Below are positions 32,063 to 40,480 of a stretch of 64,000 bases of DNA, one piece after another (position 1 is the first letter of the stretch; every line of letters starts with the position of its first letter). Source of the stretch: an uncultured Chitinophagaceae bacterium (GTDB lineage: Bacteria > Bacteroidota > Bacteroidia > Chitinophagales > Chitinophagaceae); NCBI GenBank assembly GCA_936908745.1, contig CAKZFX010000005.1, positions 1 through 64,000 of the forward strand, written 5' to 3'. The notes beneath the pieces were generated by a model. It was not told where the DNA came from and did not search any database. It saw only the letters and a list, made by a program, of their open reading frames with translations. The position numbers were made by a program, and so were the translations under genes.

Positions 32063-33457
32063 TTAAAGGGCTGGAGTCATCTCCTCAATTTTAGTTTCCT
32101 CTGCGAGTTTTTCAATTTCTTCGTCTGGATTTTCGATCAATGGGTTTCGCCTCACAGCTGATGCCACTGTCATTACCGGTTTACCGCCAACAGCATTAAC
32201 CAGCATATTGATCATACCTTCCTCGTCTTTTGGCAAGTAGTATTCAAACTTTGGTGAAACGTCCAATGCCCCGGCGTTCTCAAGTTTATTGTTTATAACC
32301 GTCATTGCCGAAATGATCAAGTTTATACGCCGTTGAATTGACTTACCCATCACGGCTTCTTTGTCTGAAGCCTTGAGATGTGCGGACATAAAGATCATCT
32401 TGAGTGCTATCCCGGAGTAAGTGCCCAAGGCTTTTAACTGCTCTATACTGATATCGGGAGTGTCGGTCATGTCGAATATCAATGATCTCAGGTTTTTAAG
32501 CTCCAATTCAAGGCTTTGAGTTATCTGCTTCCATTCAAGGTAGCTGGCATCACCGCCGTTAGCCATTTTAAGGATATTACCTGACTCTCCTGGTATTGGA
32601 GCGCCTTCAATATCCCCGGTGACTTTGATCATTGGGAATAGGTGCCGATCGTTTGCATCAGCATGGTTGCTGATCAGCTTTTCAAACCGATCGATCATAG
32701 ATTGAACATCATTCCAATCCGGGACCGGCTGGCTATAATAGACCACAGGTATTTTACCGAAATGATTAACCTCATCAGTGACATCCCACCCTGCGCTGCC
32801 TTTCTTTGATAGGTAAATTTTAGCGTCAGTATATACGTCGAAATGCTCCTCATCCTTTCCTTCGACTTTGACGGAATAACCACGGGCAAAGGCAATCATA
32901 TCCCCAAGGTTATTGAAAATAGGGTATAGCGAATCGCCATTGCTGTTAGATAAAATTTTCATTCGGAGGCGGTGCGGCCTTCCTTCATTAGCGGTTCCTT
33001 TCCAGTAAAGCTTATCGGCATCAACCCTGTACCATAACTCGGCTACTTCAGTTTCACTGAAAAGGATATTGCACATCTCTTTCGTATCGTAATCAAGCTT
33101 GCCTCGCTTCCAAGTGCGGGTAAGTACTTTCAACATCTCCTTTTCCAGATCATCAGAAGGGTTGGATTGTAGAGTGACCGGATTGCCGCAAAGGAAGGAC
33201 GCTGCTAATCCCACTATCTTCTTTTGCATAGGCAGGACAAGCCTGCTCACCTTTACTATACGCGTAACTTCTCGCTCCCCCTCTTTAACTACTACCGTCT
33301 TGTCCGGCCGATCAGTTTTGTTGGTTATGGCATGCGTTTCTACATTTAACTGCTTAATATACTCAAGCACTTTGGTTTGTTTCCCAGCTACTTTTAGTAC
33401 TTCTGATCTAAGCTTTTCCCATTCCGGGACAAGTGTTATCAATTCTGATAATTCCAT
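32063..33457 (-). CDS. Portal protein (SPP1 gp6-like)
   Basis: A 464-residue portal protein of the SPP1 gp6 family. Recognisable parts are LVLPMQKKIVGLAASFLCGNPVTL near residue 80, FNNLGDMIAFARGYSV, HFGKIPVVYYSQPVPDWNDVQSMIDRFEKLISNHAD (read in parts) and LKALGTYSGIALKMIFMSAHLKA. It forms the dodecameric ring through which DNA is packaged and ejected. It follows the large terminase gene after 17 bp. Confidence 0.9.
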   Translation of the reverse strand: MELSELITLVPEWEKLRSEVLKVAGKQTKVLEYIKQLNVETHAITNKTDRPDKTVVVKEGEREVTRIVKVSRLVLPMQKKIVGLAASFLCGNPVTLQSNPSDDLEKEMLKVLTRTWKRGKLDYDTKEMCNILFSETEVAELWYRVDADKLYWKGTANEGRPHRLRMKILSNSNGDSLYPIFNNLGDMIAFARGYSVKVEGKDEEHFDVYTDAKIYLSKKGSAGWDVTDEVNHFGKIPVVYYSQPVPDWNDVQSMIDRFEKLISNHADANDRHLFPMIKVTGDIEGAPIPGESGNILKMANGGDASYLEWKQITQSLELELKNLRSLIFDMTDTPDISIEQLKALGTYSGIALKMIFMSAHLKASDKEAVMGKSIQRRINLIISAMTVINNKLENAGALDVSPKFEYYLPKDEEGMINMLVNAVGGKPVMTVASAVRRNPLIENPDEEIEKLAEETKIEEMTPAL

Positions 33458-33474
33458 ATAAATAGTTTTGCTTG

Positions 33475-35061
33475 TTATCCGAAATATTGACTGATATTTT
33501 TACGCTTCTGCTTAGCAACAATGACATCTGGTGCAGGCCAAAACGTATTGACCAATGCATCAGCGCGGTCAGGGCTTCTTTTCAGCCTTTTCTTTATCTC
33601 TTCTTTTGATTCGATTTGTATTTTCCCGTCGCTTCTAAACTTCCACTGCGTTTCTGAAAGCTCCTGTGCTGCAAGCTTGTCCTTAGGCAGCATGGCTTTA
33701 CTTCCTTTGGAGGGATCCAGCCAGTCACGAACGGCCCAATACAAATAGGCACGCATGTTCAGAAATTCGTACTGGCCAGTCGCATCTTTCAGCGGCTTTC
33801 CTTCTATATCTGCCGCAGCCTCGCTGAACTTACAACTGTGTACTTTACCTTTTAGCCATTCATTTACCTTTTCTTCTGACAGTTCAACAAGGCGGCTAAA
33901 TACGCCAGCGCCTTCGCCAATTGTGTCGATAAAAGCCTGGCTAAACACTCCGGTGAATGTGTCTGTATGCTGTTTTAGTTTGTTGTAAATGTTCCCGCCT
34001 ACTTCCATATGTTTCGCCTCACCGCCGCCATGCAGGACGGTAAATTTTTCAACGTAGTCGCCAAACCTGTGACAATCGACGCTACTATCGCGGCCCATGC
34101 CGCCAACATCGCTTCCAAGCCTTAAAGGGCCTGTTATTTTCCAGCCTTGCTTTTGCTGCTGTTCCCATCTTTCATTCGCTAACTCAATCCATTCAGGCGG
34201 GATAAGTACCCCTTCTGATACTTTAGGAGCCAAACCAAGTATTTTGATTCTGAAAAGATCATTCGGCCTCCACCATTGGCCCTCGAATTCAAAATCGCCT
34301 TCTTGAGCTTGGTATTGATCTTTAGTTATCTTTTGACACCAATCATTTAATCGACCGACTACCCAATCATAGTCTACCTGTCCGGGATGGATTATTTTTT
34401 TTGCTTTCACGTTAGGCGCATCTAAAGAGTTGAGCCGAATGTGTTTGAAATCAGGCGACTTAAAGGCTTCTTCGGCATAGCCGTGGCTAACGTTTCGATT
34501 AAACACTAGAACCAATCGACTATTCCCCTGTAGGTTACCCTCTACGGCATTATATACACCATGCTTGATACCAGAGGCTTCTGTTACACCAAAAAAGATG
34601 TTAGCCGCGTGAAACCCAGTCCAAGCCTCGGTATTCTTGTCGTCTGCTTTAAAGGCCAAAAGGAACCATTCGTCAAAAGGAGTGCGAATCCCCGAGTCGG
34701 TGAGATAGCCAGGTAAGTAAGAGGCTCCCTTAAATATCCTGCTGACTTCCGGCATCATAATCTTTTTTACCTGCCGATCTGTTGGGCCGGTAAGGATGGT
34801 CTTAGTATTTCCCACCAGCTTGGGGCCATTGAAATAGGGGGTAAGATATGTGAAACACACAGCTGCGTCAGCCATTAAGTAATCTTTCCCTCTGGACGTC
34901 CCCGAAGCTATTGCAACCTTTGGGTTGTGCCGAATGGTATGCAACGCCTCATCCTGCTGTGCATCCAGTTTAACATGCAGGTAGTCTCTTGAAAAGCGAT
35001 TCCAGCCGTCATCATCATTGATCCAGCCATCGAAAAGGTCTATAGCCTCCTTCTTAAACAT
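33475..35061 (-). CDS. Terminase large subunit
   Basis: A 528-residue packaging ATPase-nuclease. The ATP-binding loop reads KVAIASGTSRGKDYLMA (53-60 SGTSRGKD), a deviant Walker A with Ser-Arg before Gly-Lys and Asp in place of the usual Ser/Thr. The nuclease half begins with LRLGSDVGGMGRDSS, whose Asp is the first RNase H-like metal ligand. It cuts concatemeric DNA and drives it into the head with the small subunit. Start and stop overlap the neighbours as expected for this cluster. Confidence 0.85.
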   Translation of the reverse strand: MFKKEAIDLFDGWINDDDGWNRFSRDYLHVKLDAQQDEALHTIRHNPKVAIASGTSRGKDYLMADAAVCFTYLTPYFNGPKLVGNTKTILTGPTDRQVKKIMMPEVSRIFKGASYLPGYLTDSGIRTPFDEWFLLAFKADDKNTEAWTGFHAANIFFGVTEASGIKHGVYNAVEGNLQGNSRLVLVFNRNVSHGYAEEAFKSPDFKHIRLNSLDAPNVKAKKIIHPGQVDYDWVVGRLNDWCQKITKDQYQAQEGDFEFEGQWWRPNDLFRIKILGLAPKVSEGVLIPPEWIELANERWEQQQKQGWKITGPLRLGSDVGGMGRDSSVDCHRFGDYVEKFTVLHGGGEAKHMEVGGNIYNKLKQHTDTFTGVFSQAFIDTIGEGAGVFSRLVELSEEKVNEWLKGKVHSCKFSEAAADIEGKPLKDATGQYEFLNMRAYLYWAVRDWLDPSKGSKAMLPKDKLAAQELSETQWKFRSDGKIQIESKEEIKKRLKRSPDRADALVNTFWPAPDVIVAKQKRKNISQYFG

Positions 35062-35596
35062 CGCCCGTATCTTTTCGTGAGGAAATAACCTGTAGAGCTG
35101 CTATAAACGCATCACTCGGCTCATGTTTGATCTTAGTATCAGCATATGACCCCTTGCGCTTGTAAAGCAGGTCAGCCGCCTTTACAATGGTCTTTTCGTC
35201 TGCTTCTTCTTCAATAGTCTCTGTGTACCAAGAAAGGCTGTCCTTATCAAAAGCCGCAACCTTTCGCTTTGTTTTGTGCTGTCCGATAACAATGGATGAA
35301 AGCTTTGCGTCTATCTGTACCTCGCTGATGACTTGCTCGGCAGCCATCTTTTCAATCTGCCTCTGCCTGGCCTTTTTTACGATTTCTTCCTTCTCTGCCA
35401 GTCCCTTATCAATCGCTTCCCAGATAGTGCGGTCCTGTAGCAGCCTGTAACTGGCTGTTCGAGCAGTTTCATCCTTTTTGCAGGTGGGGTAAGCATCCTT
35501 GTAGGCCGCAATTGTAGCCGCCACTGACTCATGTCCACCGGCTATCATATTTTTCACAAACCGGTCCCTTCGTGCCTTTATTGACCCGTTAAGCAT
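35054..35596 (-). CDS. Terminase small subunit
   Basis: A 180-residue protein with the N-terminal helix-turn-helix layout of small terminases (KNMIAGGHESVAATIAAYKDAYPTCKKDETARTASYRLLQD, read in parts) and a charged coiled-coil middle (EEIVKKARQRQIEKMAAE). It recognises the packaging site and regulates the large subunit. It overlaps the large subunit gene by 8 bp. Confidence 0.8.
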   Translation of the reverse strand: MLNGSIKARRDRFVKNMIAGGHESVAATIAAYKDAYPTCKKDETARTASYRLLQDRTIWEAIDKGLAEKEEIVKKARQRQIEKMAAEQVISEVQIDAKLSSIVIGQHKTKRKVAAFDKDSLSWYTETIEEEADEKTIVKAADLLYKRKGSYADTKIKHEPSDAFIAALQVISSRKDTGDV

Positions 35597-36080
35597 TGTT
35601 TATTTCTGATTGATTTTGATTTTGTTTTAGCTCGGCAGCAATCTTATCTATTAGCTCCCTGAAATCCTGATAGTGTTTATAGTCAAATAGAACCTGTCTT
35701 ATTTGAATCGACGTATTCGCCTTTTTCATGCCCAATGTGTCACAGATACCTTTTACTAGTCCGTATTTCATAACCGGGCTAGCTGGCGGATGAGAGAACA
35801 CCTGACAAGCGTACAGTTTAAGGATAACGGCAATGAACAGGTTTCGCTGATTCTTTGTCCCATGCTCTTTAGCGTAGGCAACACTAGGAGCGGAACTTTG
35901 GAACCTTAGGAAAAAGGCAGGCATTTTCTGCATGTCCGTTTCGTTCGTTTCTACATCACAAAACGGTAGAAGCTCTTCGGCTATCTCCGGGCGCTGGCGC
36001 ACCAAAAGTTTGCCTAGCGCCAAATACGCTTTGTTCCCATAAAATTGTGTATCCTTAACCATGCTTAAACCTCTTGCCAT
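35589..36080 (-). CDS. Phage protein upstream of terminase, 163 aa
   Basis: The longer frame to 36104 starts with TTG; I prefer the ATG at 36080 (MARGLSMVKDTQFYG), which sits just after a -7-like element. The protein is helical, 163 residues, with RNLFIAVILKLYACQVFSHPP near the middle and a Gln/Asn tail that overlaps the small terminase gene. It is the first gene of the late operon. Function unknown; packaging or late regulation are possibilities because of its position. Confidence 0.6.
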   Translation of the reverse strand: MARGLSMVKDTQFYGNKAYLALGKLLVRQRPEIAEELLPFCDVETNETDMQKMPAFFLRFQSSAPSVAYAKEHGTKNQRNLFIAVILKLYACQVFSHPPASPVMKYGLVKGICDTLGMKKANTSIQIRQVLFDYKHYQDFRELIDKIAAELKQNQNQSEINNA

Positions 36081-36091
36081 GTTTAGTATAT

Positions 36092-36099
36092 TAAAGCTA
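36092..36099 (-). promoter_or_regulatory. -7 promoter element candidate for the late operon
   Basis: On the minus strand TAGCTTTA (36099 to 36092) matches TAnnTTTG at seven of eight positions and lies 12 bp before the ATG at 36080. No clear TTTG is seen at the usual -33 distance. It is the only promoter-like signal noticed ahead of the terminase genes. Confidence 0.35.
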
Positions 36100-36140
36100 T
36101 ACAAATAATTCTGTACTTTCAGAAATAAATGAAAATATAG

Positions 36141-36165
36141 AAAATAAAAAACGCCTCATTGGCGT
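36141..36165 (-). terminator. Rho-independent terminator
   Basis: On the minus strand ACGCC AATGA GGCGT is followed by a T-rich run (TTTTTATTTT). It is 9 bp after the stop of the 152-aa gene and separates that small unit from the late operon. Confidence 0.75.
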
Positions 36166-36173
36166 AAATGAGG

Positions 36174-36632
36174 TTAATTCAGTCCGATGAAAACCTCCAA
36201 TTCCTTTTTAAATTCGTTATCCGCATACCCGCAAAGACCAAGATGCCCCTCTTTTAACCTGTGAGCAATTGCTTCTAAACTAGTTTCTTCAGCCGAAAAT
36301 TGGCCTTCAAGCCCATAACACGAGCAGTGACTACCATTAACCTCATACAAAACACCGCCCTCTTCAAACAAGACAAAGGCGTCACCGAGATAATTATCTT
36401 GTCCATAGCTTGCAAAAAGAATATTCTTAGTCTCGTATTCTTTTAATGCTTTCAACATCCGACCCTTCATGTCTTGCCAGTGCTCCAGGTTGTTAGGCCA
36501 AGGATTTTCCTGTGCATTGAAGTCGGATTCTGACATATATATTTGTTCAAAATCAGCAACCAACTGAAACTTGTTTTTCCAATTGTGCAAAAAAACCGGC
36601 ACTTGCGCTGCTATTTGTTGAATTGTTTTCAT
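36174..36632 (-). CDS. Hypothetical phage protein, 152 aa
   Basis: A 152-residue soluble protein. The block GGVLYEVNGSHCSCYGLEGQFSAEET is a pattern I associate with hypothetical proteins of many phages (SHCSCYGLEGQW type). No catalytic motif can be named. It overlaps the small upstream gene by 4 bp, forming a two-gene unit that ends at the terminator at 36141-36165. Confidence 0.7.
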   Translation of the reverse strand: MKTIQQIAAQVPVFLHNWKNKFQLVADFEQIYMSESDFNAQENPWPNNLEHWQDMKGRMLKALKEYETKNILFASYGQDNYLGDAFVLFEEGGVLYEVNGSHCSCYGLEGQFSAEETSLEAIAHRLKEGHLGLCGYADNEFKKELEVFIGLN

Positions 36633-36865
36633 TTTGACTGCAATATTTGAACAGTTTCTGAAAAGCTAATCCGCTCCATCTTAGACGATATTTCATTCCA
36701 GCAATCCCTTTTGTTGGGGTTTAAAGTTTTTACATAAATGGGAGGGTGGGTGATGGTGCTGAAAGTCTCCCCCTGGTGCTTAAACATCACACCACAGGGC
36801 AACTGCCGAAGCGGATAACTTTGGCCTGGTATCAGGTCCTTTGTTTCAAGAATGTTTTGCCGCAT
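36629..36865 (-). CDS. Hypothetical phage protein, 78 aa
   Basis: A 78-residue protein (begins MRQNILETKDLIPGQSYPLRQLPCGVMFKHQGETF, read in parts) with an SH3-like or small beta-fold appearance around GQSYPL..GVMF. It is the first gene of the two-gene leftward unit and is transcribed away from the integrase. Not recognised. Confidence 0.6.
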   Translation of the reverse strand: MRQNILETKDLIPGQSYPLRQLPCGVMFKHQGETFSTITHPPIYVKTLNPNKRDCWNEISSKMERISFSETVQILQSK

Positions 36866-37225
36866 AGGATTTCTAATTGCGGCTCAGTGATGGTAGTGCG
36901 AGAAATTCCGGATGGTGGCCGGGAGTTCAAATATAGAAAGCATTTAAAGTCTTTCCATGGGTTATTATTCACAACCTGTGGATTTCCTTGAGGCTCGGAA
37001 TTTAAGCGGCAAGCAGCTTGTATAGTTCCATCAGGTGTTCGATTTCACTCCCGTACGGGCTACAGAACAGCTCCACAAAAGGAGTTAAAGAGAGCGAAAG
37101 CCTTACAATCAGATTGATTGTAAGGCTTTTGTCGTTTTAGTACTCTTTCTAACTCCCGTTAACTTCCATTAAGTCGTTTACGGTTTTGTTTACGGAATTT
37201 TTAACCCTTTTCAATCGACCTTTGT
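36866..37225. other. 360-bp non-coding junction upstream of integrase
   Basis: No gene is seen here. The interval contains the promoter region for the leftward 78-aa gene, a segment with tRNA-3'-end flavour (GTTCGATTTCACTCCCGTACGGGCTAC, around 37037-37063, quoted in two parts elsewhere), a strong hairpin terminator (37097-37130) and AT-rich sequence before the integrase start. This is a plausible attachment-site neighbourhood, but the second copy needed to prove an att site is not in the window. Confidence 0.4.
37097..37130 (+). terminator. Strong hairpin terminator upstream of integrase
   Basis: AAAGCCTTACAATC, loop AGATT, GATTGTAAGGCTTTT: a 14-bp perfect stem followed on the plus strand by GTCGTTTT. 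No rightward gene precedes it in the prophage, so it probably once ended a host transcript, for example a tRNA disrupted by integration. Confidence 0.85.
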
Positions 37226-38443
37226 ATGGTGAGTTTGCCCTGTGTTGGAGTAGTTTTGAACTGGAGAAATGAATGCAATAAGTCGGGACTTTATCCCGTC
37301 CATATCCGCATTAAAAAAGGTAACGTTGCCCGCTACCTGAAAATTCCACTGCCTCAAAAAATCAAAGAAAATCAGTGGTCCGGTAAAGAAGATACTTGGA
37401 TTAAACCAAGCCACCCCTACGCCTTTGAGATCAACTGCAAGATCCAGGAAACAAAAGCCCTCATAACGGACTACATTAAGCGCAGTTACAGCTTTGGTAA
37501 ACCCGTTACTATTGAAGGTATCATTGCCAGTCTCACCAACAAAGGTGATAATAAGAGCTTCCTTGAATTTATGGCGCGCTATATACAGCGGCCACCCGAA
37601 AAACTGGAACTAGGAACGATCAAAAAATACCGCACTACGCTTACACACTTTAAGGCTTTCAGAAAGCATGTATTGTTTTCGGAAATCGACAATAATCTCT
37701 TGCGTGATTTTATCCGCTTCATGCAAACGGAATTAAAACTGGGAGGCGCCGCTACCAAGAAATACCTGGAGGCACTGAAGAAAGTCATCAAGCAAGCGGC
37801 AAGAGACAACTTTGTTCCTAAAGACCAATTGGAATATCTGTTCGAAGGACTAAACGTGAAAGTGGAGAAAGCAAAGCGCACCTTCCTTGACATCACAGAA
37901 CTCAGGAAATGGAAAGGTGTCGAGTTTACCGAAGAATACCTACATCTAAAACGCGACCGTGATTTGTTTTTACTGCAAGTTTATACTGGATATTATTACG
38001 GCGACTTTTCTGTGTTCACCAAAGATCAGTTGCAAAAGGATGTTGAATACGGTACGATGATCGTAGGTGCCAGGGATAAAAACGGTAATCAAACTATTAT
38101 CCCTTTGTTTAAGTTCCCCTATGCTGATATTATCCTTGAGAAATACACTTCATCAGCAGATGAAAAACTGGTCATTGATCCAAAATACATAATTGAAGAA
38201 CAGGTATACAACCGCCACTTAAAGCAAATAGCAAAACTGGCGGGCATCAATAAAAACCTGTCCAATAAAGTAGGCCGCCATACGAACGCACAACTATGGG
38301 TAAGGTATGGTGCAGAAAGATCAGTACTATCCAAGATGATGGGACACACCAAAGAAGAGACTACCCGCAATTACTACGACGTAAACCTGCCGGAGATTGT
38401 GGAAGGAACTAAGCGGGTGGATTTTGAATCGATGGGAATTTAG
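37226..38443 (+). CDS. int: Tyrosine recombinase / integrase, Bacteroidetes type
   Basis: A 405-residue tyrosine recombinase: an N-terminal arm-binding domain (about 1-90), a SAM-like core-binding domain (about 108-205) and a catalytic domain (about 220-390). The Arg I position in the TG-x-R-x-x-D block is Tyr257 (TGYYYGD), so the usual first arginine is missing, as reported for the CTnDOT integrase. The second box is KVGRHT (Lys348, Arg351 instead of HxxR), then GHTKEETTRNYYDV with His374 and the Tyr383/384 nucleophile. It mediates insertion and excision of the prophage or the conjugative element. It is read rightwards from a terminator-flanked non-coding stretch. Confidence 0.85.
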   Translation: MVSLPCVGVVLNWRNECNKSGLYPVHIRIKKGNVARYLKIPLPQKIKENQWSGKEDTWIKPSHPYAFEINCKIQETKALITDYIKRSYSFGKPVTIEGIIASLTNKGDNKSFLEFMARYIQRPPEKLELGTIKKYRTTLTHFKAFRKHVLFSEIDNNLLRDFIRFMQTELKLGGAATKKYLEALKKVIKQAARDNFVPKDQLEYLFEGLNVKVEKAKRTFLDITELRKWKGVEFTEEYLHLKRDRDLFLLQVYTGYYYGDFSVFTKDQLQKDVEYGTMIVGARDKNGNQTIIPLFKFPYADIILEKYTSSADEKLVIDPKYIIEEQVYNRHLKQIAKLAGINKNLSNKVGRHTNAQLWVRYGAERSVLSKMMGHTKEETTRNYYDVNLPEIVEGTKRVDFESMGI

Positions 38444-38444
38444 T

Positions 38445-38471
38445 CATGCGGTCACAATCTGTAACCGCATG
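38445..38471. repeat. Inverted repeat after integrase
   Basis: CATGCGGT, then 11 bases, then ACCGCATG, directly after the integrase stop. It has no T run and is followed by a second hairpin. It may be part of a terminator or a recombinase or excisionase site. Confidence 0.5.
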
Positions 38472-38487
38472 GAATTAAATAAAATAA

Positions 38488-38504
38488 GCCCGAAAAAATC
38501 GGGC
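38488..38504. terminator. Hairpin terminator after integrase
   Basis: GCCCGA AAAAA TCGGGC forms a 6-bp stem. On the minus strand it is followed by TTATTTTATTT, and on the plus strand it follows the integrase gene. It may work in both directions. Confidence 0.5.
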
Positions 38505-38559
38505 CTATAATACGTTAGGGAAGCGACGCAAATTGCGGGAATCAATGACCTCTGTCCAA

Positions 38560-38589
38560 TTTGTTTGACTCCCCTTTTCTTTATCTTTA
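38560..38589 (+). promoter_or_regulatory. Bacteroidetes-type promoter for HEPN gene
   Basis: TTTG at 38560-38563 and TATCTTTA at 38582-38589 are 18 bp apart, matching the TTTG / TAnnTTTG consensus except for the last base. The gene's ATG at 38628 lies about 38 bp downstream. The -33 element overlaps the earlier possible start at 38565, which argues against that start. Confidence 0.5.
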
Positions 38590-38627
38590 ATACGTTAGAG
38601 TCTGATACAAAGATACGTTTTTTTATT

Positions 38628-40391
38628 ATGATACCTAATTACACCACCAACAACAATTACACTCCTGCAGAGAAATTTGTTGCAGAGAAATTAATCGAAC
38701 TCGTCTTTACGAAAACGATTGATTCTTACAGGGTTAGGCTGAACAACCCCTTCACCGCCCTCCAGGAAGTCAAGCACGTTTTAACAGATTGGAATGCAAA
38801 AAAAATAAAGCACTTTGATAAAACCATAAAGCCGGTCATAGAGGAAGCGGCCAGATTTCTGAAGGACGAGAAAACTATACTATATAAAAATATTGGAGAA
38901 AAATATTATTCAGAGTTGCTGTCTCGCGGATCGGATAAAGAATACCTGCAACTATATTATGCTACCAATGTTATGCTTGAAGACAACAAGGAGTATTTCT
39001 CCAGGCTCTTTGATTTAACTGAAGCAGAGATTCAAAAAATAAACGGAGTTGCGGCATTTCAGATACATGAATTAATTCATCTTGATAAACTTTTGGAATA
39101 TCTCGCTACCCAATTAGTGACGCATGGGTATTCAAAAAGATATTTATACAGTTCATTTGCACGTGCCTTTAGCCAACAGTCAGCCAAGCCATTTGTGGAT
39201 GCCTTTAACGATCTGAAGCCACTTGCGGTAAAGCCGAAGGAAGAATACACTGTCATTTTTCAACTTCATAAAGTTGGAGGTGCGGTAAAGGATGTTGTAC
39301 TAAACTCCCATTACGAACTGACTGATGAAGAAAAGAGTGCCTTTGCTTCACTTAATTCCAAAGCAGAAATCTACCTGACTGACTCTACCAACTCAACCTA
39401 CTTTCTCCGAGTGAATCTGGCAGGAAGGGATTTTGTTTCTGTAATTGAGGATGCAAAAAGAGAACTTTTCACAATAGTCGATCTGCTCCATCTGGGTTTA
39501 CCCGATAAGCGTTTTGAATTTAGTTTCCGGTGCCTAGTAGTCGGACTATCCAATCCTGAACGTGCAACCACTCAACCTATAAGCCATCCAACAGATGGAA
39601 ATTTCAAGAGCCACCAGGATTTATACGAACTGCTTCAGCAAAAGCTGAAACGATTAGAAGAAAAGCCGTTGCTGGAAAAAGAGTCGTATCGTAAAGTGGT
39701 ATCCGCGCTTAGACATCTTCGGTTAGGAACAGAATCAGACGAGGCAGAACAGCAATTCATCAATTACTGGATTGGATTGGAATACATTTTTTCCAACTAT
39801 GATATTTCAGATAGCACTGTTGCAAGATTAAAGGATTATTTCACAATGGCACATGCCAACGCATACCTGCATCGAAACCTGGCTGAATTCTGTCAGGATA
39901 TCGTCCGACTTAGATTATCAGCGCATGTTCCAAACTTCAATCTCGACTTGCAATTTTTAAAAGTTGAAGCGTCATTTGACCATATCATTGCTACCTATTC
40001 AGCAGATCATCCTTTGCTGGCATTTCGTGCCTATAACTTCAAAAGAACCCTGCACAGCAAGCAAACTAAGGAAAGTATTAAAAAGCATAGAACCAATCTT
40101 GAATGGCATCTGACAAGATGCTATAGGGTACGGAACGAAATTGTTCATGATGCCGCAATACATTTAAATATTCATTCTATTACAGCCAACTTGCGGTATT
40201 ACCTGATATTCATTCTTACTGATATACTAAATTACTTGATAGATGCCTCAAACGATATTAACATGACGGGGTCAATATCTCTTGAGGACTTTTTTATCTT
40301 GGAGGAGATCAAATACAAAACATACGAAGCCAGTGGCTTTGAATACAATGCCTTGCTGGATGAAAATAGTCCAACCGAACTTTTTTCATAG
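38628..40391 (+). CDS. ApeA-like HEPN-domain protein, defence candidate
   Basis: A frame opens at 38565, but the ATG at 38628 follows a promoter-like element and gives 587 residues (MIPNYTTNNNYTPAEKF...). No signal or membrane segment is present. Near the C-terminus RCYRVRNEIVHDAAIHL (Arg502, His507) is the RN-x3-H motif of HEPN ribonucleases. The long N-terminal region followed by a C-terminal HEPN resembles ApeA-type abortive-infection proteins, which cleave RNA after sensing phage. It stands alone next to an integrase in a variable region, a typical place for defence genes. The HEPN motif is seen; the activity and family are inferred. Confidence 0.7.
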   Translation: MIPNYTTNNNYTPAEKFVAEKLIELVFTKTIDSYRVRLNNPFTALQEVKHVLTDWNAKKIKHFDKTIKPVIEEAARFLKDEKTILYKNIGEKYYSELLSRGSDKEYLQLYYATNVMLEDNKEYFSRLFDLTEAEIQKINGVAAFQIHELIHLDKLLEYLATQLVTHGYSKRYLYSSFARAFSQQSAKPFVDAFNDLKPLAVKPKEEYTVIFQLHKVGGAVKDVVLNSHYELTDEEKSAFASLNSKAEIYLTDSTNSTYFLRVNLAGRDFVSVIEDAKRELFTIVDLLHLGLPDKRFEFSFRCLVVGLSNPERATTQPISHPTDGNFKSHQDLYELLQQKLKRLEEKPLLEKESYRKVVSALRHLRLGTESDEAEQQFINYWIGLEYIFSNYDISDSTVARLKDYFTMAHANAYLHRNLAEFCQDIVRLRLSAHVPNFNLDLQFLKVEASFDHIIATYSADHPLLAFRAYNFKRTLHSKQTKESIKKHRTNLEWHLTRCYRVRNEIVHDAAIHLNIHSITANLRYYLIFILTDILNYLIDASNDINMTGSISLEDFFILEEIKYKTYEASGFEYNALLDENSPTELFS

Positions 40392-40480
40392 GTCGCATTG
40401 AACAAAGTTGAGCCTAACTATTACAGCTTATGAAAAATATGTATCTCTATTTTTTGAAAGTAAGGAAGGAATAAAAAATA

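Noticed and set aside
36990..37066. A complete tRNA gene upstream of the integrase
   Set aside because: TTCGATT and a CGGGCTAC-like end are present, but the T-stem does not pair properly and no matching 5' acceptor strand is found. At best it is an attachment-site remnant.
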